This document shows positions 17,083 to 25,840 of a stretch of 39,299 bases of DNA, piece by piece. The number at the start of each line of letters is the position of its first letter. Positions within the stretch are counted from its first letter, which is position 1. The notes under the pieces are model-generated. The model did no database searches, had not been told where the DNA came from, and saw nothing but the letters and a program-made list of their open reading frames with translations. Position numbers and translations under genes: made by a program. Where the stretch lies: assembly GCA_030524175.1 (NCBI GenBank), contig JAUNHC010000046.1, forward strand, positions 1 to 39,299, in the 5' to 3' direction. The DNA comes from Eubacteriales bacterium (GTDB lineage: Bacteria; Bacillota; Clostridia; Lachnospirales; Lachnospiraceae).

Positions 17083-17116
17083 AAGGAAAATTTTCGGCAT
17101 ATGCCCCTTTACAAAC

Positions 17117-17992
17117 ATGGATGGAGATGAAGCTTTGGAAGAAAATGTACAGGAACTTGGAGAAAATGTAAACAGACTGCAGGAATACCTTTTGGGACAG
17201 CTTCCTGCCATAGGGCAGTTTTGCCTTAAAGTAGTGCTGGCAATTGTAGTTTTTTATATTGGGCGGAAATTCATTAACTGGGTGCTTAAGGTGATGCGCC
17301 GCTCTCTGGAACGGGCCAATATTGATAAAGGTGTTATACAGTTTGCATCCTCCCTTTCCAAATTTTTGCTGTATGCACTGTTGATTTTTAATATATCCAC
17401 AAGTTTTGGGGTAAAAGAATCCTCTGTGGCTGCTCTTCTGGGTACTGCAGGCGTGACCATCGGGCTTGCCCTACAGGGCGGACTTGCCAATCTTGCAGGG
17501 GGCATGATGCTCCTTCTGTTCAAGCCGTTCCAGGTGGGGGATTATATCATCCAGAACCAACAAGCCGGCTGTGAAGGTACTGTGTTTAAAATTGAAATCT
17601 GCTACACTACTCTCCTTTCTGTGGATAACAAGCATATTGTAATTCCCAACGGCACCCTGTCAAACAGCACAATCATTAATGTTACTGCCAGGGATCAGCG
17701 GAAACTGGAAATTAAAGTGGGGATTTCATATGAATCTGATATACAGAAAGCCAAGGATATACTGGAAACCCTGTTAAGGGAGGACCCGGATACCAAGGAT
17801 GATAAAGATATGGTTGTGTTTGTAGATGAGCTTGCCCCAAGTTCAGTGATCATGGGCTTCCGGGTGTGGCTTCCCACAGAAAGCTACTGGCCGGCTAAAT
17901 GGCGTCTGAATCAGAGAATCAAAGAAGAATTTGACGCACAGGGTATCATCATACCTTACAATCAACTGGATGTGCACATTAAGAAGGACTAA
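17117..17992 (+). CDS. Small-conductance mechanosensitive channel, MscS family
   Basis: A membrane channel that opens under tension to release solutes on hypo-osmotic shock. It has two membrane helices (VVLAIVVFYIGRKFINWVL; FLLYALLIFNISTSFGV) and then the pore helix TM3, GLALQGGLANLAGGMMLLLF with KPFQVGDYI. After it come the beta domain and the C-terminal alpha/beta vestibule (WPAKWRLNQRIKEEFD). The open frame extends upstream to 16964 through the inverted-repeat element, but the promoter lies at 17053-17082. ATG at 17117 lacks an RBS; TTG at 17135 has GGAG 8 nt upstream and may be the true start. It is a single-gene unit. Confidence 0.92.
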   Translation: MDGDEALEENVQELGENVNRLQEYLLGQLPAIGQFCLKVVLAIVVFYIGRKFINWVLKVMRRSLERANIDKGVIQFASSLSKFLLYALLIFNISTSFGVKESSVAALLGTAGVTIGLALQGGLANLAGGMMLLLFKPFQVGDYIIQNQQAGCEGTVFKIEICYTTLLSVDNKHIVIPNGTLSNSTIINVTARDQRKLEIKVGISYESDIQKAKDILETLLREDPDTKDDKDMVVFVDELAPSSVIMGFRVWLPTESYWPAKWRLNQRIKEEFDAQGIIIPYNQLDVHIKKD

Positions 17993-18035
17993 CAAAATAT
18001 AAGCAAACATACCAACAGATTTTTCGCAGTATATT

Positions 18036-18074
18036 AAGGGGACAGGATCATCAGATCCTTCCCCTTTTAATTTT
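18036..18074 (+). terminator. Terminator of MscS, shared with the convergent ABC gene
   Basis: AAGGGG (18036-18041) and AGGATC (18044-18049) pair with GATCCT (18054-18059) and CCCCTT (18061-18066), followed by a T-rich tail. The stop codon of the convergent permease gene lies in the hairpin loop, so this is another terminator embedded in a coding end. Confidence 0.85.
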
Positions 18075-19076
18075 TTCCGGCGGCTTAACGGAAACTGCAG
18101 CGTATAGAAAAAACCACAGGATACAATGTATCAAAAGTATAATAAGATTGACCATCAGCCTTTGCTGCTGTCCCCCAAGGAGTTCCATCAATCCGTAAAA
18201 AGCGGCACTTGACGGAAGTATGTACGACAGATTGTACAGGATGCTGCCCTGTGGCACTGCAAGAAATATTAAAACAGGAGGTGCTATAAATGCGATCATT
18301 ACAATTTTAATATACATGATTCCCGTCATCAGCCCCCCTGATAAGCTGCCGATAAACAGGCCAGCCAGAGAAGCGATAAACGATGACAGGAAAATAATAA
18401 GCGTGAGGAACAGAACCTGAATCCCGTCAGTTTTTATGCATATGACAGCAGTAATGCCGGTTGACATAACCGCTCCCAAAAATCCCAATGCAATCTTCTG
18501 GATAATATACTGTGTATGTGTCATGGGCAGCACCTCATTCACAAATACAATCCCTTCTTCCTTTTCGCTGATAATACTCATTGTATTAAAAGTACATCCC
18601 ATAAACATTGCCGTCACCATGGTGATCACGATCAGCAACGACTTAAGAAACTCCTCATTATTATCAGCAGGAATAATCGTTCTGTCATACAGCCGTACTT
18701 TATCCCGTTCCTGGTAAAGCTCCGGCAGGATATCTCCCATCTCCGCATACATTTTCAGTTCGTCTCCGGCCCGTACAGTGTAAATCCCATTATCATTTTG
18801 AAGGACGCCTATCATCTGTGTGGAAGGATCAATTACCGCCGCTTCCAGGTCTGACTTACTTTCATACATAGTAACATTTCCTATGCTTTCAAGCCACTGT
18901 GCTGTTTCCGCATCAAGATTGTTCTCCACAATACCAAAAGTATTTTCACTGACAGAAGAAAGGCTCAGTCCGGTTAAAAGATTAATTGCAATACCTGCTA
19001 TAACAGGCAGCAGAAATGTGAGAATACACATTTTATCCCGCCTGATATTTTTCAATTGATATCTTAATCCCTTCAT
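18051..19076 (-). CDS. ABC-2 type transporter permease
   Basis: A 341-aa membrane subunit. It starts MKGLRYQLKNIRRDKMCILTF and has a first membrane helix, a long extracytoplasmic loop (about residues 40-150), then a cluster of five hydrophobic helices, with EKEEGIVFVNEVLPM before the second cluster, as in ABC-2 exporters. Its start is 1 nt after the stop of the preceding permease. The two permeases probably form a heterodimer with the ATPase encoded upstream. The substrate is unknown; the coupled two-component system suggests antimicrobial or signal-peptide export. Its 3' end overlaps the MscS terminator. Confidence 0.85.
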   Translation of the reverse strand: MKGLRYQLKNIRRDKMCILTFLLPVIAGIAINLLTGLSLSSVSENTFGIVENNLDAETAQWLESIGNVTMYESKSDLEAAVIDPSTQMIGVLQNDNGIYTVRAGDELKMYAEMGDILPELYQERDKVRLYDRTIIPADNNEEFLKSLLIVITMVTAMFMGCTFNTMSIISEKEEGIVFVNEVLPMTHTQYIIQKIALGFLGAVMSTGITAVICIKTDGIQVLFLTLIIFLSSFIASLAGLFIGSLSGGLMTGIMYIKIVMIAFIAPPVLIFLAVPQGSILYNLSYILPSSAAFYGLMELLGGQQQRLMVNLIILLIHCILWFFLYAAVSVKPPEKIKRGRI

Positions 19077-19077
19077 T

Positions 19078-20067
19078 CTACCCCTCCCTTTTCATTTCAC
19101 AGGAAAGCCCTCTGCAGGCAAACAAGAATAAAAGAATAATAGCAGTTCCACAGGTAATATAGTAAGAGTATCCCACAGAAGAGGTATGAAAATATGCATC
19201 CTTCATCGCCTTAAACATATGATACATTGGGTGAAATTTAATCCATTCCCAGGTAATTCCTGTCTGCCCTGCAAGGAATACAGGGGTTGTAATAAACACC
19301 GCCAGCACAAGATACAGCATAGAAAACTGTCTGAATCCAGGCAATACCACGGCACAGATAAATCCTGTAAAAGCCATAACAAGAGACAATATCCCAGCCT
19401 GTACCAGAACTCCCGGAAGCACAGAAACACCTGCAGAAAATCCCAGATTTATTAAAGTCAGCAGTGCAGCAAATACAAGATCCGAAACTAAAAACAGACC
19501 TGCCTTTGACAGTATAAATGAACTTTTTCTCACAGGCATAATTCCATATACACGTACCACTCCCATCTGTTTCTCCTTAAACAGCATGGCTGCAAGTCCT
19601 AAAAATCCCACCGCAGACAATTCGAAAAACAAAAATTCCGCCGTGATCTCCCGGCGCATTTTCATCTCTTTGCTGTTGCCGCCAACGATCAATGATTTCT
19701 GCGGATGACCCGGTGACAATGCAGATATGGCATAAGCAGTCCGGTAATCATCAATACTTTTTATACCTGAAGAAATCATATATATCTCCGGTTTCTTGCC
19801 TGAGATGTGGATCCCCACCGAATTCCCGTCAGAACATTTCTCCTCAAGCTCCTCTCTGCTGCCAACGCTTTTCACTGATGAAGTTCTCTCCTGCAAGTGA
19901 TAAGGGTCATAAAGATAAACCGAAAAATTCTCCTGTTCTATATTTATATAAACGAAATTAATGTAGCTGGAATAGAGAATCAACGAACCTGCTGCCAACA
20001 GCAGAAACTTACTTGACAAAAGCAGCCTGAAATCTTTTTTTATAAGTGCACAGAGGCCTTTTTTCAT
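19078..20067 (-). CDS. ABC-2 type transporter permease
   Basis: A 329-aa membrane protein. MKKGLCALIKKDFRLLLSSKFLLL leads into a first helix, then an extracytoplasmic domain (about 45-135), a cytoplasmic turn MLFKEKQMGVVRVYGIMPVRKSSF and five more hydrophobic stretches. This is the usual ABC-2 layout and resembles the downstream permease. The gene overlaps the ATPase frame by 4 nt (ATGA), so translation was coupled to the now-frameshifted ATPase gene. Confidence 0.85.
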   Translation of the reverse strand: MKKGLCALIKKDFRLLLSSKFLLLAAGSLILYSSYINFVYINIEQENFSVYLYDPYHLQERTSSVKSVGSREELEEKCSDGNSVGIHISGKKPEIYMISSGIKSIDDYRTAYAISALSPGHPQKSLIVGGNSKEMKMRREITAEFLFFELSAVGFLGLAAMLFKEKQMGVVRVYGIMPVRKSSFILSKAGLFLVSDLVFAALLTLINLGFSAGVSVLPGVLVQAGILSLVMAFTGFICAVVLPGFRQFSMLYLVLAVFITTPVFLAGQTGITWEWIKFHPMYHMFKAMKDAYFHTSSVGYSYYITCGTAIILLFLFACRGLSCEMKREG

Positions 20068-20916
20068 GAGGTAAGCCTCCTTCCTGTGTATTTGATAAAC
20101 ATATCCTCCAACGTAGGTTCCAGAGAATGAACGCTCACAATTTCATCATGGGCAAAGGGCATACCTGCTTCCAGCTCTTGAACCTCCAAGCGCTTTGTCT
20201 GCCGCTTTCCCCGGTAAATATAGGCAACCTCCACGCTGCGGCTGCTGTTCTTCTCTTTCAGATTCTCAGGCGTGTCCAGGGCAGCTATAACACCATCAGA
20301 TATAAACGCTACCCTGTCGCAGAGTAAATCCGCATCCATCATATTATGTGTTGTCAAAAATACTGTAGTCCCTTTCCTCCGCTCCTCCTCAATGATCTCC
20401 CTGAACAAAACTGCACCGCTGGGGTCAAGGCCGCTGGTGGGCTCATCCAGGAACAGAAGTCCAGGGTTACTGATCAATGCACGGGCCATGCTGACACGCT
20501 GACGCATTCCTTTAGAGTAAGAAGAAACCGGCTTATGCGCAAAATCCCATTTTGAACTCTAACCTCTCCAGAAGTTCCCTCCAGTCCCGAAGTTGTTCTC
20601 CCGGATAAAAGGAGGAAAAATACTTAAGATTATCTGCTGCACTTAAGTTCGTATACAGATAGGGAAATTCAAACAATACCCCTATTTTCCGGAAAAAATC
20701 CCGGGAAGTCACCTGGGAAATCTCTTGTCCAAACAAAGCTGCATGGCCGGAATATCCCTTCAGAATTCCGGTAAGGATTTTTTGCGTGGTAGATTTTCCT
20801 GAACCATTGGGGCCTAAAAATCCAAATATTTCACCGTCTTCCACCGAAAAATCCAGATTATGCAGCACTTGTTTTCCATTTTTGTAGGAAAAAACTAAAT
20901 CTTTTACCTCAATCAT
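20064..20916 (-). pseudogene. ABC transporter ATP-binding protein with a single-base frameshift
   Basis: Two open frames together make one ATPase of about 283 aa. The first, from ATG 20916, has MIEVKDLVFSYKNG, Walker A GPNGSGKST and Q-loop region GVLFEFPYLYTNLS, then runs into a stop at 20533. The second, from about 20550 down to 20064, has KPVSSYSKGMRQR (signature), LLFLDEPTSGLD (Walker B) and TTHNM (H-loop). Removing one base from the four-base runs at 20550-20553 or 20541-20544 restores LEFK...AHKPVSSYSKG without a gap. It may be a real mutation or a sequencing error in a homopolymer. The ATG at 20916 has GGAGAGG 5 nt upstream; a GTG at 20931 is less likely. Confidence 0.85.
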
Positions 20917-21065
20917 TGGTCCTCTCCCCACTTTCCCTTCTGGCCCTTTTTCTTATCCATCTCACGGCTGCTCCACCACTTCATAAATTTAATTTTCGCC
21001 GGTACTGCAATGATAATAAGCGCCGTCACCAGCCACCATATCCGGTCTATTCCCAAAATTTTCAT
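20913..21065 (-). CDS. 50-aa single-pass membrane peptide coupled to the ABC ATPase
   Basis: A short gene with a strong AAAGGAGG 9 nt before its ATG. It encodes 50 aa: MKILGIDRIWWLVTALIIIA starts a single hydrophobic helix (about 8-23), followed by a very basic tail (KFMKWWSSREMDKKKGQKGK). Its TGA overlaps the ATPase ATG in an ATGA junction, so the two are translationally coupled. I do not recognise a family. It could be an accessory subunit, a leader that sets ATPase translation, or a small regulator of the exporter. Confidence 0.65.
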   Translation of the reverse strand: MKILGIDRIWWLVTALIIIAVPAKIKFMKWWSSREMDKKKGQKGKWGEDQ

Positions 21066-21174
21066 AAACTCTGCCTCCTTTTAATGCCAACTATACAGAA
21101 GGGATTTGAAGTTCCTGTCATCCCCTTGTGAAGCTGATGTGAAATCTTTCCGCTGCACATGGCTAAGGGCATGC

Positions 21175-21210
21175 AAAACAAAAGACCCCGTTCTAAAATG
21201 AACGAAGTCT
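21175..21210 (-). terminator. Terminator after the histidine kinase gene
   Basis: On the minus strand AGACTTCGTTC (21210-21200) pairs with GAACGGGGTCT (21193-21183), with two G-U wobbles, around a six-base loop. A tail TTTGTTTTG follows. It separates the two-component genes from the ABC exporter genes. Confidence 0.75.
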
Positions 21211-21222
21211 CTGCATATTTAT

Positions 21223-22299
21223 TTAAGAAATAACCGGAATTAAAAAATAGAACCGAACTCCATTTGGAAGATTTTCCACTCCATATTTGAGATTCTGCAT
21301 GGACAGGATTTGTGCCACAATAGCAAGCCCCAGTCCGGAGCCCTTGTATTTTGAGGTATCTCCCCGGTAAAATTTTCTCCAGATTTTGTCCGAATCCCCA
21401 GGCGGAACAGGCGCTCCCTCGTTGAAAACCGAAAAGCAGAGCGTTCCTGCGTCCTCTGTGACTGACAGTCTCAAAATTCCTCCGGGACACACATTTTTCT
21501 TTGCGTTGACAATGAAATTGTCAAGCACTTGCTCCATACGTTCTTTATCAGAAAAGACAAACGTCCTGTGCTCAGGCAGTTCATATTCTAAACTGAAATC
21601 TGTATCCGGGCTGTCAGCCAGAAGGCGTCCGGCTACTGTTTCTACAAGTTCGGTGAAATCAAACCTTTCGGGACAAATATCTTTTGCCCCGTTTTCCAAA
21701 GCTGACAAATCCAAAAGTGAGGCAAGTAAGTTATTCATACGTTCTGTCTCCCCTATAATTATATCAGCATATTTGTATTTTTCCCCTTCTCCTGCCTCGT
21801 CCTGTATCCCTTCTGCATAGGCTCTGATCACCCCAAGGGGCGTTTTCATTTCGTGGGAGAGACTATCCGCCAATTCCTTTCTTTCGGCAAGGAGGCGGCG
21901 CTCCTTCTCAACCTCCTTTTCCAGCTGAGCGTTGGCACTTTCCAGGCCGGAAATTGCCCGCTGAAGATTTTCTGCCATAATATTGAGACTTTCTGCCAAT
22001 TCTCCAAATTCATCATCTGTGTGGATCGTACAGGGAACGGAAAAATCAAGCTGTGCCATCTTGCCGGCAGCCTGATTAAGTTCAGATACAGGTCTGGAAA
22101 TAAAATGACCCATCAAAAAATCAATAAACAGTACGATCAGAACAACAAGCCCCATCCATACAGCAAACGTTCCATCACGTTCCAAAGGAAGTCTGTCTGA
22201 CAGCACATAGGAAAGTATGAGAATAATTCCTGACAGCTTTGTGATCATCAATATTTTTTTCCTCACTGTACGAAGGCTGAAAATACTGTTTCTTTTCAT
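21223..22299 (-). CDS. Two-component sensor histidine kinase
   Basis: A 358-aa membrane kinase. Two membrane helices (about 16-34 and 47-65) with a very short extracytoplasmic loop suggest sensing within the membrane. A HAMP domain (67-120) follows, then coiled-coil, HisKA with DSLSHEMKTPLG (His149) and HATPase_c with EQVLDNFIVNAKK, and KGSGLGLAI. The short loop resembles kinases that monitor transporters or cell-wall antibiotics. It overlaps the response regulator gene by 4 nt. The adjacent ABC exporter is its likely target. Confidence 0.92.
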   Translation of the reverse strand: MKRNSIFSLRTVRKKILMITKLSGIILILSYVLSDRLPLERDGTFAVWMGLVVLIVLFIDFLMGHFISRPVSELNQAAGKMAQLDFSVPCTIHTDDEFGELAESLNIMAENLQRAISGLESANAQLEKEVEKERRLLAERKELADSLSHEMKTPLGVIRAYAEGIQDEAGEGEKYKYADIIIGETERMNNLLASLLDLSALENGAKDICPERFDFTELVETVAGRLLADSPDTDFSLEYELPEHRTFVFSDKERMEQVLDNFIVNAKKNVCPGGILRLSVTEDAGTLCFSVFNEGAPVPPGDSDKIWRKFYRGDTSKYKGSGLGLAIVAQILSMQNLKYGVENLPNGVRFYFLIPVIS

Positions 22300-22964
22300 A
22301 CTGTCACCTCGAATTTATAGCCGGAGCGGATCAGTGTCACAATATGACGCCCCTCGCTTCCCAGCTTCTGCCGCAGGTTTTTAATATGGGTATCAACAGT
22401 TCGTGTTGTCCCCTGAAAATCATAACCCCAGAGCCTGTTAAGCAATTGATCCCGTGAAAAAATCTGTTCCGGATTCACCATAAAAAAGTGAAGAAGTTCA
22501 TATTCCATATGGGTAAGTGTAATCTCCTCACCGTCCGTATACACCTTATGAGAGGCAGGTACCAGCGTAATTTTCCCGGCACTTAAGGTATCCTGAGGAA
22601 GAGCCGAGGAACGCCTCAGCAGAGCATTTACTTTTGCCAGCAGCACTCTTGGGCTGAAGGGCTTTGTCATGTAATCGTCCGCACCGTATTCATAGCCCTT
22701 AAGCTTATCCTCCTCATCGCTCCTTGCTGTCAGCATGATAATGGGCATACTGCTCATTTCCCTGGCAGCTTTGCACACATAGAAACCGTCCAGATGAGGC
22801 ATCATCACATCCAGGATCATTACATCCACCGGATTATTTTTCAGGACCATTAAAGCATCTACACCGTCATCTGCCGTAAAGCATGTATGACCGCCCTTTT
22901 TCATATATTGCGCGATAATGTCCTGCATATTTTTTTCATCTTCTACGATCAATATATTTGCCAT
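22296..22964 (-). CDS. OmpR/PhoB family response regulator
   Basis: A 222-aa regulator. The receiver domain has acidic pocket EDE (8-10), phospho-acceptor Asp52 in MILDVMMP, Thr in MLTARSD and Lys in DDYMTKPFSP. The C-terminal winged helix has LTHMEYELLHFF, RDQLLNRLWGYD and RTVDTHIKNLRQKLG. It is partner to the overlapping kinase. Direct repeats just upstream of its promoter (23080-23109) suggest autoactivation. Confidence 0.95.
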   Translation of the reverse strand: MANILIVEDEKNMQDIIAQYMKKGGHTCFTADDGVDALMVLKNNPVDVMILDVMMPHLDGFYVCKAAREMSSMPIIMLTARSDEEDKLKGYEYGADDYMTKPFSPRVLLAKVNALLRRSSALPQDTLSAGKITLVPASHKVYTDGEEITLTHMEYELLHFFMVNPEQIFSRDQLLNRLWGYDFQGTTRTVDTHIKNLRQKLGSEGRHIVTLIRSGYKFEVTV

Positions 22965-23045
22965 GTAGGTTCAACCTTTCTATCTGTGTACTTGCCGCTA
23001 ATTAGAACGATTTCGTCTAAGACTAACTCACCAAACGACCACAAA

Positions 23046-23074
23046 AATATATCTACATTTCCTCTGCCTTTCAA
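23046..23074 (-). promoter_or_regulatory. Promoter of the response regulator-kinase operon
   Basis: On the minus strand TTGAAA (23074-23069) and TATATT (23051-23046) are 17 nt apart. The leader to the regulator ATG is about 75 nt. The -35 is only 5 nt from a set of direct repeats. Confidence 0.65.
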
Positions 23075-23079
23075 AATTT

Positions 23080-23109
23080 TCTATGACTAATCTATGACTT
23101 TCTATGACT
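23080..23109 (-). promoter_or_regulatory. Three AGTCATAGA direct repeats, likely response regulator sites
   Basis: AGTCATAGA occurs three times on the minus strand (plus-strand TCTATGACT starting at 23080, 23091 and 23101), spaced 11 and 10 bp, about one helical turn. OmpR-family regulators bind such direct repeats upstream of a -35. A related inverted copy lies at about 23126-23134. Confidence 0.65.
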
Positions 23110-23205
23110 AATTTTATCTTACTTTTAGTCATAACTCAAGGTTACAACAAAAAAGAACAAAGCGTCTCTTAATAGTATCTGCATATTTATGTTCCGATTA
23201 TTTAG

Positions 23206-23252
23206 AAAATCCCGGCCAGTATTTGTAAATTCTTACTTACCGGCCGGGTTTT
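23206..23252. terminator. Bidirectional hairpin terminator
   Basis: CCCGGCC (23211-23217) pairs with GGCCGGG (23242-23248), with A-rich sequence before and TTTT after on the plus strand. On the minus strand ATTTT follows. It lies downstream of DUF1294 and should end the tex-DUF1294 message. Confidence 0.65.
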
Positions 23253-23265
23253 AAATTATTTGAAT

Positions 23266-23297
23266 TATAGTATTTTACTGCAAAATACCGGACTATA
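23266..23297. promoter_or_regulatory. AT-rich stem-loop
   Basis: TATAG and TATTTT (23266-23276) pair with AAAATA (23282-23287) and CTATA (23293-23297) around ACTGC. It stands between the DUF1294 stop and the GC-rich terminator. Its function is unknown; it may protect the 3' end. Confidence 0.3.
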
Positions 23298-23393
23298 GCT
23301 GTACATATAGGTAAATGTACTCACACAAATATACAGACATTCGGCAAGTCAGCCTGCATAGACGCACAGCCTGGCAGACCGGAGTACAATTAC

Positions 23394-23684
23394 TCAAAAG
23401 CACCTGGCAATGAGCCAAAAAAGTATTATCTGAAGAATTAATATTACCGGAATCCCTGCACGGAACTTCCATTTTCTTATCTTATGGCGGAACACGATCA
23501 TCCCTGCAAGTGCTCCCAAAGATCCGCCAATAACCGCAAGGGTAATCAATGCTGACTCTGAAATACGCCATTTATTTCTTCGGGCTTTACTCTTGTCTGC
23601 ACCGTAAGCAATAAAGGCTGAAATATTTACTGCGGCCAGATATACAAACAATATCTGCACCCATAATCCAGGCTCCTGGTTCAT
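23394..23684 (-). CDS. DUF1294 family membrane protein
   Basis: A 96-aa protein with three hydrophobic stretches and the family pattern AYGADKSKARRNKWRISE, then IGGSLGALAGMIVFRHKIRKWKF. DUF1294 proteins are small membrane proteins of unknown function. The start overlaps the tex stop by one base (TAATG), so it is translationally coupled to tex. The length is normal for the family. Confidence 0.88.
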   Translation of the reverse strand: MNQEPGLWVQILFVYLAAVNISAFIAYGADKSKARRNKWRISESALITLAVIGGSLGALAGMIVFRHKIRKWKFRAGIPVILILQIILFWLIARCF

Positions 23685-25840
23685 TATTTCCCGGTTCCCT
23701 TCATGGAAAGGCTGATGCGTTTCTTCTTTAAATCTACTCCAAGAACACGCACATCTACAATGTCTCCCACGCTTACAGCCTCCAGAGGATGCTTGATAAA
23801 TTTCTCGCTCATCTCTGAGATATGGACAAGGCCGTCCTGGTGTACGCCGATATCCACAAAAGCACCGAAATCAATAACATTCCGCACTGTGCCTTTCAGT
23901 ATCATACCTTCCTTTAAGTCCTTCATATCCAGAACATCGGTGCGGAGGATAGGCTTCGGCATCTCGTCACGTGGGTCACGTCCCGGTTTCTCCAGTTCCT
24001 TCACAATATCACGTAGTGTAATCTCACCGATGCCCAATTCCTCTGCCAGTTTCCTGTAATCCTTCACCTGACGGGAAATACCGGAAAGCTTACCGCCCAT
24101 GATATCCTCGGGCTTATAACCCAGCTTCTCCAAAAGTCCCCCTGCTGCCTCATAACTCTCAGGATGGACACTGGTTGCATCCAAAGGATTCTTCCCTCCT
24201 GTAATGCGCATGAAACCGGCACACTGCTCAAACGCTTTCGGCCCCAGCTTGGCAACCTTCAGAAGCTCCCTGCGGCTGCTGAACTGACCATTTTCCTCAC
24301 GGTAAATCACTATGTTTTTGGCAATTGCTTTGCTGATACCGGAAATATACTCCAAAAGAGAGGCCGAAGCAGTGTTCAGATCAACACCTACCTTATTTAC
24401 ACAATCCTCCACTACACCGCTTAATGCCTCACCCAGTTTTTTCTGGTTCATATCATGCTGATACTGGCCCACACCGATGGACTTAGGATCAATTTTCACA
24501 AGCTCGGCAAGAGGATCCTGAACACGTCTGGCAATAGAGGCCGCGCTTCTCTGTCCCACATCAAAGTTGGGGAATTCTTCTGTTGCAAGCTTGCTGGCTG
24601 AGTACACGGACGCACCGGCTTCATTGGTGATCACATACTGTACTCTCTCCGGAATTTCTTTTAAAAGTTCCACGATTATCTGCTCTGATTCTCTGGAGGC
24701 AGTACCGTTGCCCACAGAAATCAAAGTAATGCCATATTGTTTGATAAGCTTCTTTAATGTGTCTTTTGCTGCTTTTATTTTGGCTTCAGAGGTTGGTGCC
24801 GTGGGATAGATAACGGTGGTGTCCAGCACCTTTCCTGTGGCATCTACCACTGCAAGTTTGCAGCCGGTACGGAATGCCGGATCCCAGCCCAGGACTACCT
24901 GTCCTACGATCGGAGGCTGCATAAGAAGCTGCTCAAGATTCTTTCCAAACACATGGATTGCACCGTCCTCGGCCTTTTCTGTAAGATCACTTCTGATCTC
25001 ACGCTCAATAGCCGGTCCGATCAAGCGCTTATAGCTGTCCTCCACCACTTCTCTTAAAGCCGGAGTGGTGTTAGGATTGTCTCTTGTAATAACCTGATGG
25101 TTCAGGTAACGCAGGATATCCTCCTCCGGTGCAGCAATTTTCACCGTGAGAAATTTCTCTTTTTCCCCGCGGTTCAATGCCAGAATACGATGACCTGCAA
25201 GTTTCTTTACAGGCTCCTCAAAATCATAATACATCTCATAAACAGACTGGGCCTTCTCATCCTTTGCGGCAGAGCTTATGCTTCCCTTTTGGGCTGTGAG
25301 ATTGCGGATATGGATCCGGTAATCTGCCTCATCGGAAATATGCTCGGCAATAATATCTTTTGCGCCGTTTATGGCATCTTCCACAGTCTCTACTTCCTTC
25401 TCAGGCGATACGAAGGCTTCTGCCTCTTCCTCCAGGGACTTCTTGGTCATCTGAAGCATAATGATATTTGCCAGCGGCTCCAAACCCTTCTCTTTTGCAA
25501 TAGTTGCACGGGTTCGGCGTTTCGGGCGGTAAGGACGGTATAAATCTTCCACCACCACCAGTGTCTGTGCATCGAGAATCTGCTTTTTTAATTCAGGCGT
25601 AAGCTTGCCCTGCTCCTCAATACTTCCAAGAACCTGGGCTTTCTTTTCTTCCAGGTTTCTTAAATATGTTAATCTTTCATGAAGTGTTCTCAGCTGTTCA
25701 TCATCTAAAGAACCTGTGGCCTCTTTCCTGTACCGGGAAATAAACGGGATGGTATTGCCCTCGTCAATAAGCTTGACTGCCGCTTCCACCTGCCATTTCT
25801 GCACGCCTAGTTCCTGTGTGATCACTTGAATAATGTCCAT
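23684..25840 (-). CDS. tex: Tex, S1 RNA-binding transcription accessory protein
   Basis: A 718-aa nucleic-acid-binding protein. The N-terminal helical region has FISRYRKEATGSLDDEQLR. A YqgF-like RNase H-fold follows (VLGWDPAFRTGCKLAVVD, about 320-340), then helix-hairpin-helix motifs (LLEYISGISKAIAKNIVIYR; LLKVAKLGPKAFEQCAGF) and a C-terminal S1 domain (LKEGMILKGTVRNVIDFGAF to RISLSMK). Tex is a conserved housekeeping factor linked to transcription and RNA metabolism. It is the first gene of a two-gene operon with DUF1294. Confidence 0.96.
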   Translation of the reverse strand: MDIIQVITQELGVQKWQVEAAVKLIDEGNTIPFISRYRKEATGSLDDEQLRTLHERLTYLRNLEEKKAQVLGSIEEQGKLTPELKKQILDAQTLVVVEDLYRPYRPKRRTRATIAKEKGLEPLANIIMLQMTKKSLEEEAEAFVSPEKEVETVEDAINGAKDIIAEHISDEADYRIHIRNLTAQKGSISSAAKDEKAQSVYEMYYDFEEPVKKLAGHRILALNRGEKEKFLTVKIAAPEEDILRYLNHQVITRDNPNTTPALREVVEDSYKRLIGPAIEREIRSDLTEKAEDGAIHVFGKNLEQLLMQPPIVGQVVLGWDPAFRTGCKLAVVDATGKVLDTTVIYPTAPTSEAKIKAAKDTLKKLIKQYGITLISVGNGTASRESEQIIVELLKEIPERVQYVITNEAGASVYSASKLATEEFPNFDVGQRSAASIARRVQDPLAELVKIDPKSIGVGQYQHDMNQKKLGEALSGVVEDCVNKVGVDLNTASASLLEYISGISKAIAKNIVIYREENGQFSSRRELLKVAKLGPKAFEQCAGFMRITGGKNPLDATSVHPESYEAAGGLLEKLGYKPEDIMGGKLSGISRQVKDYRKLAEELGIGEITLRDIVKELEKPGRDPRDEMPKPILRTDVLDMKDLKEGMILKGTVRNVIDFGAFVDIGVHQDGLVHISEMSEKFIKHPLEAVSVGDIVDVRVLGVDLKKKRISLSMKGTGK

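Noticed and set aside
16964-17116. Upstream extension of the MscS reading frame
   Set aside because: It runs through the inverted-repeat element and past the promoter at 17053-17082. MscS homology begins only after 17117.
20541-20556. Programmed ribosomal frameshift in the ABC ATPase
   Set aside because: No heptameric slippery sequence, stimulatory hairpin or upstream SD-like element is evident. The runs are only four bases long, so mutation or sequencing error is more likely.
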